Part shown: in pieces, positions 49,831 through 60,064 of the stretch | How the letters are laid out: each line of letters starts with the position of its first letter | Numbering within the stretch: the stretch's first letter is position 1 | Origin: Cymbidium sinense | Lineage: Eukaryota; Streptophyta; Magnoliopsida; Asparagales; Orchidaceae | NCBI GenBank assembly: GCA_021442155.1 | Contig: CM038229.1 | Span: 90,346,693 to 90,410,692 of the forward strand | DNA length: 64,000 bases | Direction of reading: 5' to 3' | Notes under the pieces: model-generated | The model's input: the letters and a program-made list of their open reading frames with translations, nothing else | Database searches by the model: none | Told to the model about the DNA's origin: nothing | Position numbers and translations under genes: made by a program

Positions 49831-51400
49831 CAGGAAGTGGGTGTGCTGCTAAGAAATTTTCTAGTGCTTGTTCATTTACCACACGGAGGGATACGAATGT
49901 GATATCGAACTATGTGAGGATCATGGACCATCATGCCAAATGTCCGGATAGCGTTGGCCATGTCATGAGATATTGTAGTGGATTTGTTCTGGAGATCAAG
50001 TTCACCTTATGAGAAAGCATGTTGTGTCATAGCTTCTGAGAGGCAAAGATCAAAGCTAGGCAATATTTCTCAATAGGTGGATAGTTTACAAGAGAATCGG
50101 ACAACGACCGAGGTAGAGAGCATTCTCCTTCCTTCTCTTGGGCCAATAAAGCAAGAGAGTCATCCAATGCCAGTGTAGAATGAATGGCTTGCGGGATAGG
50201 TCGCTAGAAGGGCGACTTCACCAAAGCGTGATGTCTTCAAAGGCATCGGCACTTATCGTCCCACTTAAACTTGGCATTTTTTTTCACAAGTCGAGAATGG
50301 CTTGCATCTCCTCGATAGATTGGAGATAAAGCATCTTAGCCGACCATCCTTGAAAGGATCGAGTTGAGTTAAACTCTTAGAGGTGGCATTTTAAGATAGA
50401 TTTAATGTTTTCGGGATCTATTTCTATTTCGATGTCGATAATAAACTCAAGGAATTTCCCTGAAGCTACTCTGAATGCACACTTCAGGGGATTCATTTTG
50501 AAGTTATATTATCTTAACCGTTCGAAAACTACTCTTAAGTCAAAGAAATGGTCTTTCTTTTCTCTACTCTTGACTACTAGATCATCAATATAGCACTCAA
50601 CCTGATGATGGATGAGTTCATTGAAGATCTGAGTCATGGCTGGGTATGTAGCAATATTTTAAGGCTGAAAGGAATGACCCTATAACAGAAGATTCTGATC
50701 TGGGTTTAAACTCGGGAGACATCTTGATTTGGTTGTAGCCAGATGGCCTATCCATGAAAGAGAAGACTGAATGAGATGAGGCGATGTCCACCATTAATTC
50801 TGGTATAGGAAGAGGAAACTCATAGGACATGCCTTATTTAAGTCTCTGAAATTAACACATGCGAATTTGGTCATTCTTCTTCCTAACTGGGATGACACTG
50901 GCTAACCAGGTAGGATATTTTTCTTTCTTGATGAAACCAACATCAATTAGTTTCTTGACTTCAGAAATGACTTGTTGTTTGATTTCTAATCGCATGCGTC
51001 TAAGAGCTTCCTTAAGTGGGGATCTATTGCTAGCTTGTGGACTACCACATCAGAAGATAATCCAGACATCTCTTCATAACACCATGCTAAGTAGTCTTTA
51101 AACTCAGTCAATAGCCTAATTAAGTTATTAGTTTCTTCTTCATTCAGTGGTGAACTGATGTACGTCGGGCGTGGATTTTCTTTTATCCTGAGGTTGATTT
51201 CTTTAAGCTTGTCGATTATTGAGTGGATCTCCTCTTCAAATTCTGGTGATTCCTCTTTGATTTGGAGATCATCTAGATCATCTGAGGTTTTTAAACACAC
51301 ATTCTCATAAGAGTTGGCATTGTGTGAAAAGACCCTATTAGACTCCAAATGATTGGTAACAACTAAGCAGTAATTGTCATCATCGACTGGACCCACTGTA
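49831..51400 (-). pseudogene. Copy B reverse transcriptase with N-terminal extension, broken
   Basis: The frame 51396-50986 holds FKDYLAWCYEEMSGLSSDVV and VHKLAIDPHLRK, the conserved RT entry of Tat elements. Shifted frames then give the fingers/palm blocks including FMDRPSGYNQIKMSPE (50796-50750) and CYRVIPFSLK. The catalytic site reads CYIDDLVVKSREK (50595-50557), in place of Y(V/I)DD, so both aspartates remain. KMNPLKCAFRVASGKFLEF follows. Frameshifts occur at each block, so no active RT could be made. Confidence 0.88.
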
Positions 51401-52034
51401 CCGAATCTTAGTCCTACTCTTGATTGTGGTTCCTTGCCTGTATTATTTTATAGCTTTTTAAAGTGCTCTGACCTATGCTTGGACCATGTATGAGGAACTA
51501 AACCTTTCTGTATAAGATTATGAACATAAGGTGTGTAAAAGTCAAATGATAATTCCATTAATTATTTAAATGTATCCTTTTCAAGTTCTACATCAACTTC
51601 AAGACTTGAGGATGATGATCCCAAAAAAATCTCTTCAGGTTCATATCATTGGAAGACTTAGGAGCTCCCTTAACTACTAAACCTTCAACTTTTTGAGATG
51701 AATGTGAGGTTAGAGCTAAGGTTCTCAACCGCTGCCTAATAGTTGCACATAAACCTAATTCAAATACTTTGCTTTTTCTGGAGGCCTGGTCTTCATTACC
51801 GTCTAGGTCAAAAGTCACCTTCCACTGAGAGGGGTTGGCTGGTATACTAATCACATTAGACTCATCCTTCGAGATGGATTCCAAGTCTATGTGAATAGTA
51901 GGGGTACTCCTATAAACTAGAACATGACCTCTATTGGCTGATTGCCAACTAAGGGGTCTTCCACCTCTGGAACTGCCTCTGTTTCTGCCTCTGCCTCTGC
52001 CTGGTGGAAGTTGAGTCATCCTACCCACATGTCC
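51401..52034 (-). pseudogene. Spacer between protease and RT of copy B
   Basis: A frame of 146 codons (52028-51588) has a Gly/Arg-rich start (GRGRGRNRGSSRGG) and an acidic middle. It matches no named domain. It is placed as pol spacer by position; the RG-rich start could bind nucleic acid. Confidence 0.5.
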
Positions 52035-52840
52035 ATATGATGGAATGAACTTTGGGTGGAATGTGATATGCAGATCTACTTCTTCTTCAATTTCCCTTTC
52101 TTTTTCACTTGGATTTTCATTTTTCTTTTCTTTTTCTTTTGCCTTTTTTTTCTACATTTTTTTTATTTTCCTTTTGAGTTTTGTCCAAGTTCATGAGAAA
52201 GGGTGTTTCGCATCCTCATAAATCTCAACCTTTCTAATTGAAAATGACTTTTCATCTCCATTGACATGATATTCAATCCCATCTTTTCTGAACATGATGC
52301 ATTGATGGGAGGATGAAATTATCTTATTCTAATGTATCCAAGGCTTGTTGAGCAAAGCAGTGAACGAAGTATTTAAATCAATGATGTAAAACTTAGCTTT
52401 AGTCTTCCAATCACCTATCTACAAAGGTAACACTATGGAACCTAAAGCCCACTCACCTTGTTCATTGAATCCTCTCAACATCATCCAATCACCTCGGAGT
52501 GTGGAGATGTCGATCAATGAGAACTCTGTCAAGTCTGAATCTGCCCATGTCAACTATCATGTAGAGGGGATGTTGTGCTCCAAGTCCCCCAAAAGAAGGT
52601 CTTCATTTGTGAAGGTGATCCCTTGAGCTTCTTCTGTGAAATGTGCCTCCTCACCTATAGTGGTCAACTGAGCTAAGCATATCTCAAGATCAAGGAGAGC
52701 CTTGATTAATGATTCCCTCATATCTTTGCATAAGACAAGGGCATCATATATGTTTAGCTTAGATTGAAACTTTCTTAGATGAGAAAAGACATTGTCCCAC
52801 CTGATGATCCACAAGCATATCAAAGGGTGGAGCATCTTGT
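52035..52840 (-). pseudogene. Copy B aspartic protease region, broken
   Basis: The frame 52835-52557 ends ITFTNEDLLLGDLEHNIPST, the usual lead-in to Tat proteases (F(T/S)DEDL...HN.PLYV). After a frameshift come FSLIDISTLRGDW, MMLRGFNEQGEWALGSIVL and TSFTALLNKPWIH (about 52340-52330), which fit the flap and the LLGRPWIH block. The catalytic D(S/T)G is not legible. The enzyme would cut the polyprotein. Confidence 0.7.
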
Positions 52841-53309
52841 GGAGGGGCTTCTCGATCTTCTATACAAATTACTTATTTTCCTCTATCTTGAGGTGCTGCC
52901 CTAGGAGGTAGAACCTTTCCACTATGAAGGTTGACTTCGGTGATCAGGGTAATGGAAGGTTTTACCTGCACATTAGGCTCACCTACACTTCTCCTATGAG
53001 ACCCTCAAAATTGGATGATTCCAAGTCTATCTCAAGGGGTGAACCCGTAGTATTTAGAGTAGGGAAGTTTAACTCTGAATTAGAAAGAGGAAGATTAGAA
53101 TTGTTATAGTTATTTTGACTTGAAGAGTTATCATTAAGAATAGAGGTAGACAACCCATTAGAAGTGAGACCGATGTAATTCAAGCTAGCTTTATTCTTCA
53201 ATTTTTTGGATTTGATAGGTGGTACAATGTAGAGATTAAGTAAAGTGAGTGGGGTAAGAGATTTGATTCCCTTATCCGATGATACAAGAGTTCTACTAAT
53301 AGAAGAAGA

Positions 53310-55160
53310 AGAACTAGATGAAGTAGGAAGTCATCAATGTGGTAGTTATAATTGGACCTGAGACTTGGTTGGTGCTACTGGCTATCCCAGTGACACACAT
53401 GCTACTGGATGCTACTATCGTGAGCTCCTTTCCCGAGTTGGCACTGGCAACTTGCAAACCTTCCTTGATGTCGGAGGTTTGAGCTGACTCAAGCACCTAC
53501 AAGGAAAGTTTCTTGATCTTCTGAATGATCTTTTTAGAGGTTTTGGATAAAGAGATATCCCAACCTTCTTTGGTTTTGGAAGGATCATAAGTATCCCCAA
53601 GGATTACCCTAATGAAATTGGATGGTTGTTTCATAAGGTATTCCTTTAGGATAACTATAGCATCAGTCTTGAAGTTATGTTCAAGCCAGTCCTTAAATGT
53701 GAACCAATCCTCCAAAACATGACCCAGCATACGGTGGTAGGGGCAAAAGTTAAGATCATGGCTTTTGCTTACTCCTCCGGTCTCCTAGGCTTAGGTAGCT
53801 AAAAATTAAGCTTCTTTAAGAGATTCTTAAAGATCTTCTGATTACCTCTTAAATGAATTAGGTTTGTTAAGATTATCTAAAATAGTAGGACCATGGTTGG
53901 CGGTATGTGTGTCACTACTATTGATGGTATGGCTGAGGAGGAGGTGGTGCTGGTCGTGGAGGCTGTTGTGGAGGCTAGTAGGCTCCTGGTGGTGGTAAAG
54001 GATAAGGCGCGAGGTCGTGGTCTCTGGACAGATCTTTGGCTATGCCTTATCTCCCACTATCACTATTCCCAACTTCTTCTCATAGACCTTTTTTGTAGCT
54101 TTACTTTGGGCAACTTGTCCCAAAAAAGGCAACTGTTTGGCCTCTCCTTGTAGACTAGCCGCCTTGCTGATTAGCTTCTTAAATGTTTTGATAGTGAAGC
54201 CCTTAAGCATGAAGGTGATCAGGCCATGGATATTCTTTAGAAGAATCTCAATGGAATATTGATCAAATAGCTACGGCTCATATTTCATACTCAAGTTACA
54301 CCATCTAAGAATATAGTCAACAAGGGACTCACCTGGGTGTTGTTGTGCTACAACAAGATCACTAACAATAACCCTTTGCTGAGTTCCAACAAATCTCTTG
54401 ATAAAAAGTTGCTCCAACTCAGCAAATATCTTTACTAAATTGTTAGGAAGTTCAGCATACCAATCGAAAGCTATCCCTGCTAGGCTACTAATGAATAAGA
54501 GGAATAGCAAAGCATCACTGCCATTGGCATTGCAACAACTAGCCTTAAAGTGTACAATATGATGCCTTGGGTTTCCACTGTTATCAAAGCTCTTGAAGGA
54601 AGGTGGTGCAAAACCCTTAGGATATTGGATTGCATCAAATTCCTTTGGGTAGGGTCTACCCTTTGGAACTGATGATCCTCCCTAGGCTTGAGCCAACGCT
54701 TCCTTCACTTGTTGCTTAACCATGGATCTAATGTCTTTCTCCTGCATGGAGATATTTTCCACTACCTTCCTATACATGCTAGTGCTACCTTACTCAATGA
54801 GAGGTAAGGTCTTTCCTGGGTCCAAGACATGCACTAACTCTGGCTGACTAGTATCAGATGTATTAGGATGAACTACTGGGGCTTATTTTTGAGGTATTGA
54901 GACTGCTGCTAACAAGTCCTCAAGCTATCTCATCATCCTATCTATTTGTTCATCTTTCTACTTTAACTAATATCGGAGGTGTTGGGCTGATTGGGCTATG
55001 TCTTCCTACTCAACCTCATCACCTTCCATGGCATGCTGCTCTCTGAGGAGGGATCTCCTTGTATCTACCATGTAAACCCCAGCTGAGTCTCCCAATAAAT
55101 CATCTTTGTTGGGATCAAAGTTGATCTTCTCCTCATCAGACCAATCATACCCCATAATTT
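53310..55160 (-). pseudogene. Copy B gag, broken
   Basis: A possible start is MGYDWSDEEK at about 55157. Then KPYPKEFDAIQYPKGF-like sequence precedes the capsid-type retrotransposon gag domain: FISSLAGIAFDWYAELPNNL, LEQLFIKRFVG and GESLVDYILRWCNLSMKYEP (54500-54275). Further down, YHRMLGHVLEDWFTFKDWLE (53740-53680) is the Tat-type zinc-knuckle-like C/H...H...C motif; its second Cys (DC) is changed to W. Frames are broken at several points. Gag would form the particle. Confidence 0.85.
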
Positions 55161-55377
55161 TTTCTTTTCTACAAGATAATGTGCCACTATCTCCTCAAGA
55201 TAATGGTCAATGAATGGGCACAAACAATTTTGGCTTCCGGTGTGATCACTATCATGTAGAGGCACCTGACACTTGCCGGAGAGTCAATCCTATGGGACTG
55301 CATTTTACTATAGAGACACTCTCATCATTGACTCGAAAGGGGTTACACTCTAGGAGGTTCTACTCATCAGTAAAGGG

Positions 55378-56640
55378 CTATCCTCTGCTCTCTCCGCAAT
55401 AACTACCACCATCTCTTTGTCCTATTGAACTAGTGGTGTTGGTGATGGGATGACCACTATGCTTTTGGGTCGCCATTCCCTCCGCACCACCACTGGGCCA
55501 GAAGGTCGAGCAGGAGAGCTCGACCTCACCATAGTAGGTGGTGTTGATGGAATAAGATCCCTCAATCATAGCTGGATCACCAACGGGGTATGCTTCTCCC
55601 CGGATGTGACCTTCATGGCCTTCGATGGAACTAGAGATGTTGTGACGTGAATAGGTGATGGAGGATGGGGTATGTGGTGGAGACACCACCAACTCTCTCA
55701 GGATAGGGACCCTCTTCTTATGATAGGTCATCCCATAAGTAAAATGCTATATATATATGATCGACGGTAGCATGCCATCAAGGAAACCATGATAGCGAGG
55801 CCAGATCGACCAAACCTCCTCTCTCGCTAGTGATCTATCTTTAAGCCTCTCGCCTCTCCTATCATAGGTGTTTCCCCATGCTATGGGGAATGATAGATCT
55901 TAAATCAAATTGAGCTTTAGACTCAGAACATTCATAAGCTTTGCCAACCTGGTATAAAAATGATCGGAGGCCAGCATATGACCTCCTGCTGAATGGGGCT
56001 AGTGTTGAATAGTGGAGGTGAAGTGCGGATCCTCCTAACATCCTCTGTGTCAGACCCAGAGAGAGGATGAAACAGGTTCGCTATTACCAATGGGATGATC
56101 AGAGTAGGTACCTCATATACAGACCATGTAGCAGCCTCCATCTCCCTAGAAATCCTGGTATGATACCGCTTAATCATGCAATTTTTATTTCTCCTATGAG
56201 CCCAGGTAAGATGAGTGGAGTATGAACTAGACCCAACCTCAAAGGCTGGCGAGGCAATCTCTGTGATCATAGGAGCCTTACCCTTAGAGGGTGCTAATGA
56301 GTGGGTCCTAGCCCTTACTGGGGTAGCACGAGAAACCACAGGGTGTGCAGGCACTATCACTATCACTTTTGGAACTGATGGGACTACCACTACTTTCCTC
56401 TTTAATGAGGGGATGTTAGAATCCAATGGTAAATTGATCTGGATGACTAGCTTCTGCCTGGCCACCACAGTCCTGCTGATAGTTGTGAGGGGAGTTCCCT
56501 CACAGGTGATCTTCACCCCCTCAAAATCTCTACCAAAATGGATGAGATGGGCATGATCAACTCGAGGGAGATTAGTCTAATCCAAGGCCAAGTCCATGTC
56601 ATAGGGAAAAGTGAACACAAACTTCTGTGAACTTGCCATT
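55378..56640 (-). pseudogene. Open frames upstream of gag in copy B, function unknown
   Basis: A possible start is MASSQKFVFTFPYDMDLALD (56638-56579), which meets a stop after 20 residues. The following frame runs without a stop over 194 codons from the Met at 56516 (56516-55932) and is rich in Val/Pro/Ser with APSKGKAPMI, then a Ser-rich stretch and WPPIIFIPGW. Another frame (55731-55378, 117 codons) lies downstream. Some Tat-group elements (Ogre) carry an extra ORF of unknown function before gag; this position matches. No domain is recognised. Confidence 0.5.
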
Positions 56641-56770
56641 TAAAGTCAATTGAAAACTTTAGAATTGAACTATAGCTGTAACTAAGACTACTGTTGAGAA
56701 TCTACAATGTTGGAAACAAGCTTGGATCAAATTACTTTTTTGTTGATTTCTGAATTTCAATTTAGAATTT

Positions 56771-58650
56771 GAACCCACATCCAACATCTTGGAAGTGTTA
56801 AGTGGGGTTGAAATGGATCTAGAGAAGATTTAGAGATTTGATTGGAAAGAGGAATTTTTGAATATGGATCCAACTTCAACAATTTTGGGTATGTTGAAAA
56901 ATGGATTCAAATATTTTTAGAAACATGCTTCCATAGGTTCATGTTTGAAATTAGATTTTGATTTGTGGACCATTTCCTTTAACAAATTTGGGTATGTTAA
57001 AGTAAGGGTCAATTGGTTTTATTTTTGATTTGGTGTTTTGGAGCTTAGCAAATTTGGATATGCTAAGTGAAGTGTTTGAAAATAATTAAAGTGTGTTTTG
57101 TTTTTGAAAGATTTTTGAAAATAGGATTCTTAGCAAATTTGAGTATGCTAAGGAAGTCCTAAAGTGTTTCATATATTTTGGATATTTTGATTTTTGTAAA
57201 AGTAGGATCCTTAGCAAATTTGGGTATGCTAAGGAAATCTTAATGTGTTTCCTTTTGGTTTTGATTTGTTTTTGCAAAATATGATCCTCATCAAATTTAA
57301 GTATGCTAAGGGAATCCTAATCTGTTTCCTTTTTGGTTTTTTTATTATTTATTTTTGATTGAAAGTAGAGACTTTACTTTAGCAAATATGGTATGCTAAA
57401 GATGAAGTTCCACTTAATTTTGTGAAATGAAAATTTTATTTAGCAAATTTGAGTATGCTAAATGAAATTCTAAAAGATGTGTCAAAATTTTGTGTTTTGG
57501 TTTTATTTTGAAAATGAAAGTTTCACTTGGAAATTTGGTATTCTAAAGTGAGAAGTTCAAAAGTGTTTTTGAAATTTTGTGAAGTGGAAATTTCATTTAG
57601 CAAATTTGAGTATGCTAAATAGAATTCCAAAGGTGTTTCAAATTTTGTTTGAATTTTAAAATAGAACACTTCATTTTAATAAATGGGGTATGCTAAATTG
57701 AAGTTCCAAATATGTTTTGAAACTTTTGTGGGATGGATATTTTACTTAGCAAATTTTAGTATGCTAAATGAATTTCCAAAAAAGTGTGTTTCAAATTTTA
57801 TTTTGGAGAAAGAAGGACTTCATTTTAGCAAATGGGCTATGCTAGAATTAAGTTTCAAATGTATTTTAAAATTTTATTTTTTCAAATTTGGAGACTTCAC
57901 TTAGCAAATTTGAGGTGCTAAATGAAGTCCCAAATATGCTTTGAATTTTGGAAATATGATCGTTAAGTTTTGATTTTTTGAAGACTTCCATCTAACAAAT
58001 TTGGGTATGTAGAATGGAAGTCAATCTTATTTTTTGTAATGTGAAAATTTTGCTTTGTGTGATTATTGCTTTTTGAAAGAGGGAATTCCAACTTAATCAT
58101 GTATGGAACATGTTTAAGTGGGATTTCCAAATGATGTTGTTTTTATTTGGGAATGAAATCTTCATTCAATAAATTTGGATATATTGAATAGAGATGTTCA
58201 TATGTGCTTTTGAATAATTTAGTTTTATTTGAAAATGAAACTTCCAATCAATAGGTGTGGGTATATTGAATGGAAAGGTTCATGTGTGATTTTTGAAAAT
58301 ATGAAAATCCCAACCTAACACATATGAAATGTGTTAGGTGGAAGTTCAAAATTTTGATTTTGCTTAAAGAGGTAATATCCATTCAACACATTTAGATGTA
58401 TTGAATGGAAAAGCCCATCTTCGAATTTTATGCTTTTGAAAATATGATTATTGAAATTTTATTTTTGTAAAGATGATCTCACACATAACAATCATAAAGA
58501 TTGTTAGATGAAGATAATTTAGGAAAATGTTGTGCAAAATATTTTATTATGTGCATTTTTGAAAGAGTGCTTTTGAAAAGCATAATTTTTGATAAGGGTT
58601 TATTATTTTAAAATGAACCTTTCCTTACCATAGAAATAATAAGGAGGAAG
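56771..58650 (-). repeat. Leader hairpin array of copy B (about 20 units, 70-100-base spacing)
   Basis: Imperfect palindromes recur at about 56874, 56977, 57044, 57129, 57208, 57287, 57377, 57438, 57526, 57598, 57672, 57746, 57822, 57893, 57983, 58087, 58165, 58236, 58313, 58385 and 58484. Typical unit on the + strand: TTAGCA, loop AATTTGGGTA, TGCTAA. Examples of exact stems: CTTTAACA/TGTTAAAG (56977-57002), TCCTTAGCA/TGCTAAGGA (57208-57235), GACTTCCAT/ATGGAAGTC (57983-58022), ACCTAACACAT/ATGTGTTAGGT (58313-58339), TAACAATC/GATTGTTA (58484-58504). The stem sequences differ but still pair. The array lies between the primer site and gag, in the transcribed leader. Confidence 0.8.
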
Positions 58651-58900
58651 TCTTTAAATGTTTTCTTTTTTATTTAGATCTTTTTATTTTTTTATTTTTT
58701 TACCCATTAGAGAACAATGGGGGTTTTAAGACCAACATAGGTGAGGTCCTAAAACCTAAAGATATTGGCTAGCTTAACTTAAGAATAAAATATGCTAAGT
58801 GCCAACGGAATGAAACATAGTCTTGGATTCATACCAAAGTACAAACCCACTATCGATGCTTGGAGACAACGAACATTTACTAAAGATGGAGAGAGGAACC

Positions 58901-58920
58901 TTCCCCAACAAAATCGCCAA
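58901..58920 (-). promoter_or_regulatory. Primer-binding site of copy B (tRNA-Asp type, decayed)
   Basis: On the - strand TTGGCGATTTTGTTGGGGAA, seven bases inside the LTR end. Comparison with the Tat-group tRNA-Asp site (TGGCG..., ...GGGGA) shows both five-base ends kept and the middle changed, mostly C to T. It primes minus-strand DNA synthesis. Confidence 0.65.
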
Positions 58921-58926
58921 AAAAAT

Positions 58927-60064
58927 TTATGGTGAAATTTTTTTAATGTTTCTCTAAAGAATAAAATATATACTTCCATCTTCACTCTATGCAGGATAAA
59001 ATGAAGATAGAAATATACATCTCTTATTTCTTATGCAATTTTGACATCACGTAGATCCACAGATGTTCTTATTGAGGTGATCGTACAACATTGGGAGGTG
59101 CACTATCTCAAAGATAGAAATAACCACCCTATAATTCCAATCACCTCAATACTCTAAGGACAATGGGTCTGATATGTAGAGATTCTTCCATTACTTTATA
59201 TGGAAAAATAAAGTATGGTTTATTTTAAACCAAAGTTCTACAAGGGCAAGCCCCATAGTTAATTACATCCTAAGGGATGAGATCCCTTAGTAATACTCTT
59301 GATTAAGGTAAATGGTTGTTGTCTCCAAAGATTTCAATAAGTAAAACTAACAATCGATTAGTTTGTTTCGGAAGATCAAATGGGATTGATCAAAGAGAGG
59401 GAGTTATTATCGAAGCTAATCAAAGATAAGTAGGAGATGCTCATGATGCTAAGAAATCTAGCGAGCATCTCAAATTATTTATGGTTGGGCTTTACATTTT
59501 TTGAAATTGATTTAATTTGTTTAAATTGAATTTTTCATTAGAAATTTAGGGCTTATGATTCCACAACAAAAGATTGTGGAAATGCCTAAGAGGTGAGGAT
59601 TTATACTTATGGCCCACAAAGGCGTGAAGCAACTTAAGAACCTAAATCTAGGGAGCTTTGGTGAGGGCCAAAAGCACAACCTAAGTCTTAGAAAATGGGT
59701 ATATGGTTTACCTCAAAGAAAGAAACTACCCGACTACTTGGACTTACAACTACCTCGGGGTGGCCACCACCTAACTCCTCCTATAATTTTAAATTCATGT
59801 AGGCAAGTCATATATTTTATGCAAGATAGCTAGGCTATTATTTATTTAGAAAGAGACTAAGTCCTTAAACTCACCCTAAAGAGACTCATCATGTAAGGGT
59901 TTGCAAAGACTTAAATCTAATGCAAATCATATTACATTTTATTTTCATTGATAATCATTTTGACTCAAGCTAATAGGATTCATATGCCTAATGCATGAGA
60001 AATGAGATTATTGGCCAAAATCGCTAGAAGGGAGGAGGTGTGTTTCCATCATGGCTCTCAAAGG
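58927..60064 (-). repeat. Copy B 5' LTR, proximal part (interrupted by copy C)
   Basis: Collinear with 37772-38925 of the 3' LTR: TCTAAAGAATAAAATATATA, GATGTTCTTATTGAGG, GTTTATTTTAAACCA, AATTACATCCTAAGGGATGA, AGGAGATGCTCATGATGCTA, TTGGCCAAAATC. It stops at ATGGCTCTCAAAGG (60064), where copy A's LTR reads on (inverted) with TCAAGCCAAG. Confidence 0.8.

Larger units (their letters stand above)
37543..60064 (-). mobile_element. Copy B: giant Ty3/Gypsy Tat-like LTR retrotransposon, - strand
   Basis: In element order (decreasing coordinates): 5' LTR end (60064-58927, rest displaced by copy C), primer site (58920-58901), leader with hairpin array, open frame before gag, gag, protease, RT, RNase H, integrase, 3' untranslated region, 3' LTR (45503-37543). 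The internal part is about 13.4 kb. With two LTRs of about 8 kb the complete element would be about 29 kb. Pol order PR-RT-RH-IN, the TNNEAKYEAL RNase H, the DWRxxxIDYL linker and a TGGCG...GGGGA primer site place it in the Tat group (Ogre/Retand-related). Confidence 0.85.

Noticed and set aside
57086..57904. Short Leu/Phe-rich frames in the copy B leader as genes
   Set aside because: They arise from the repeated palindrome units (repeated YSNLLRIL-type peptides) and have no start context or conserved length.
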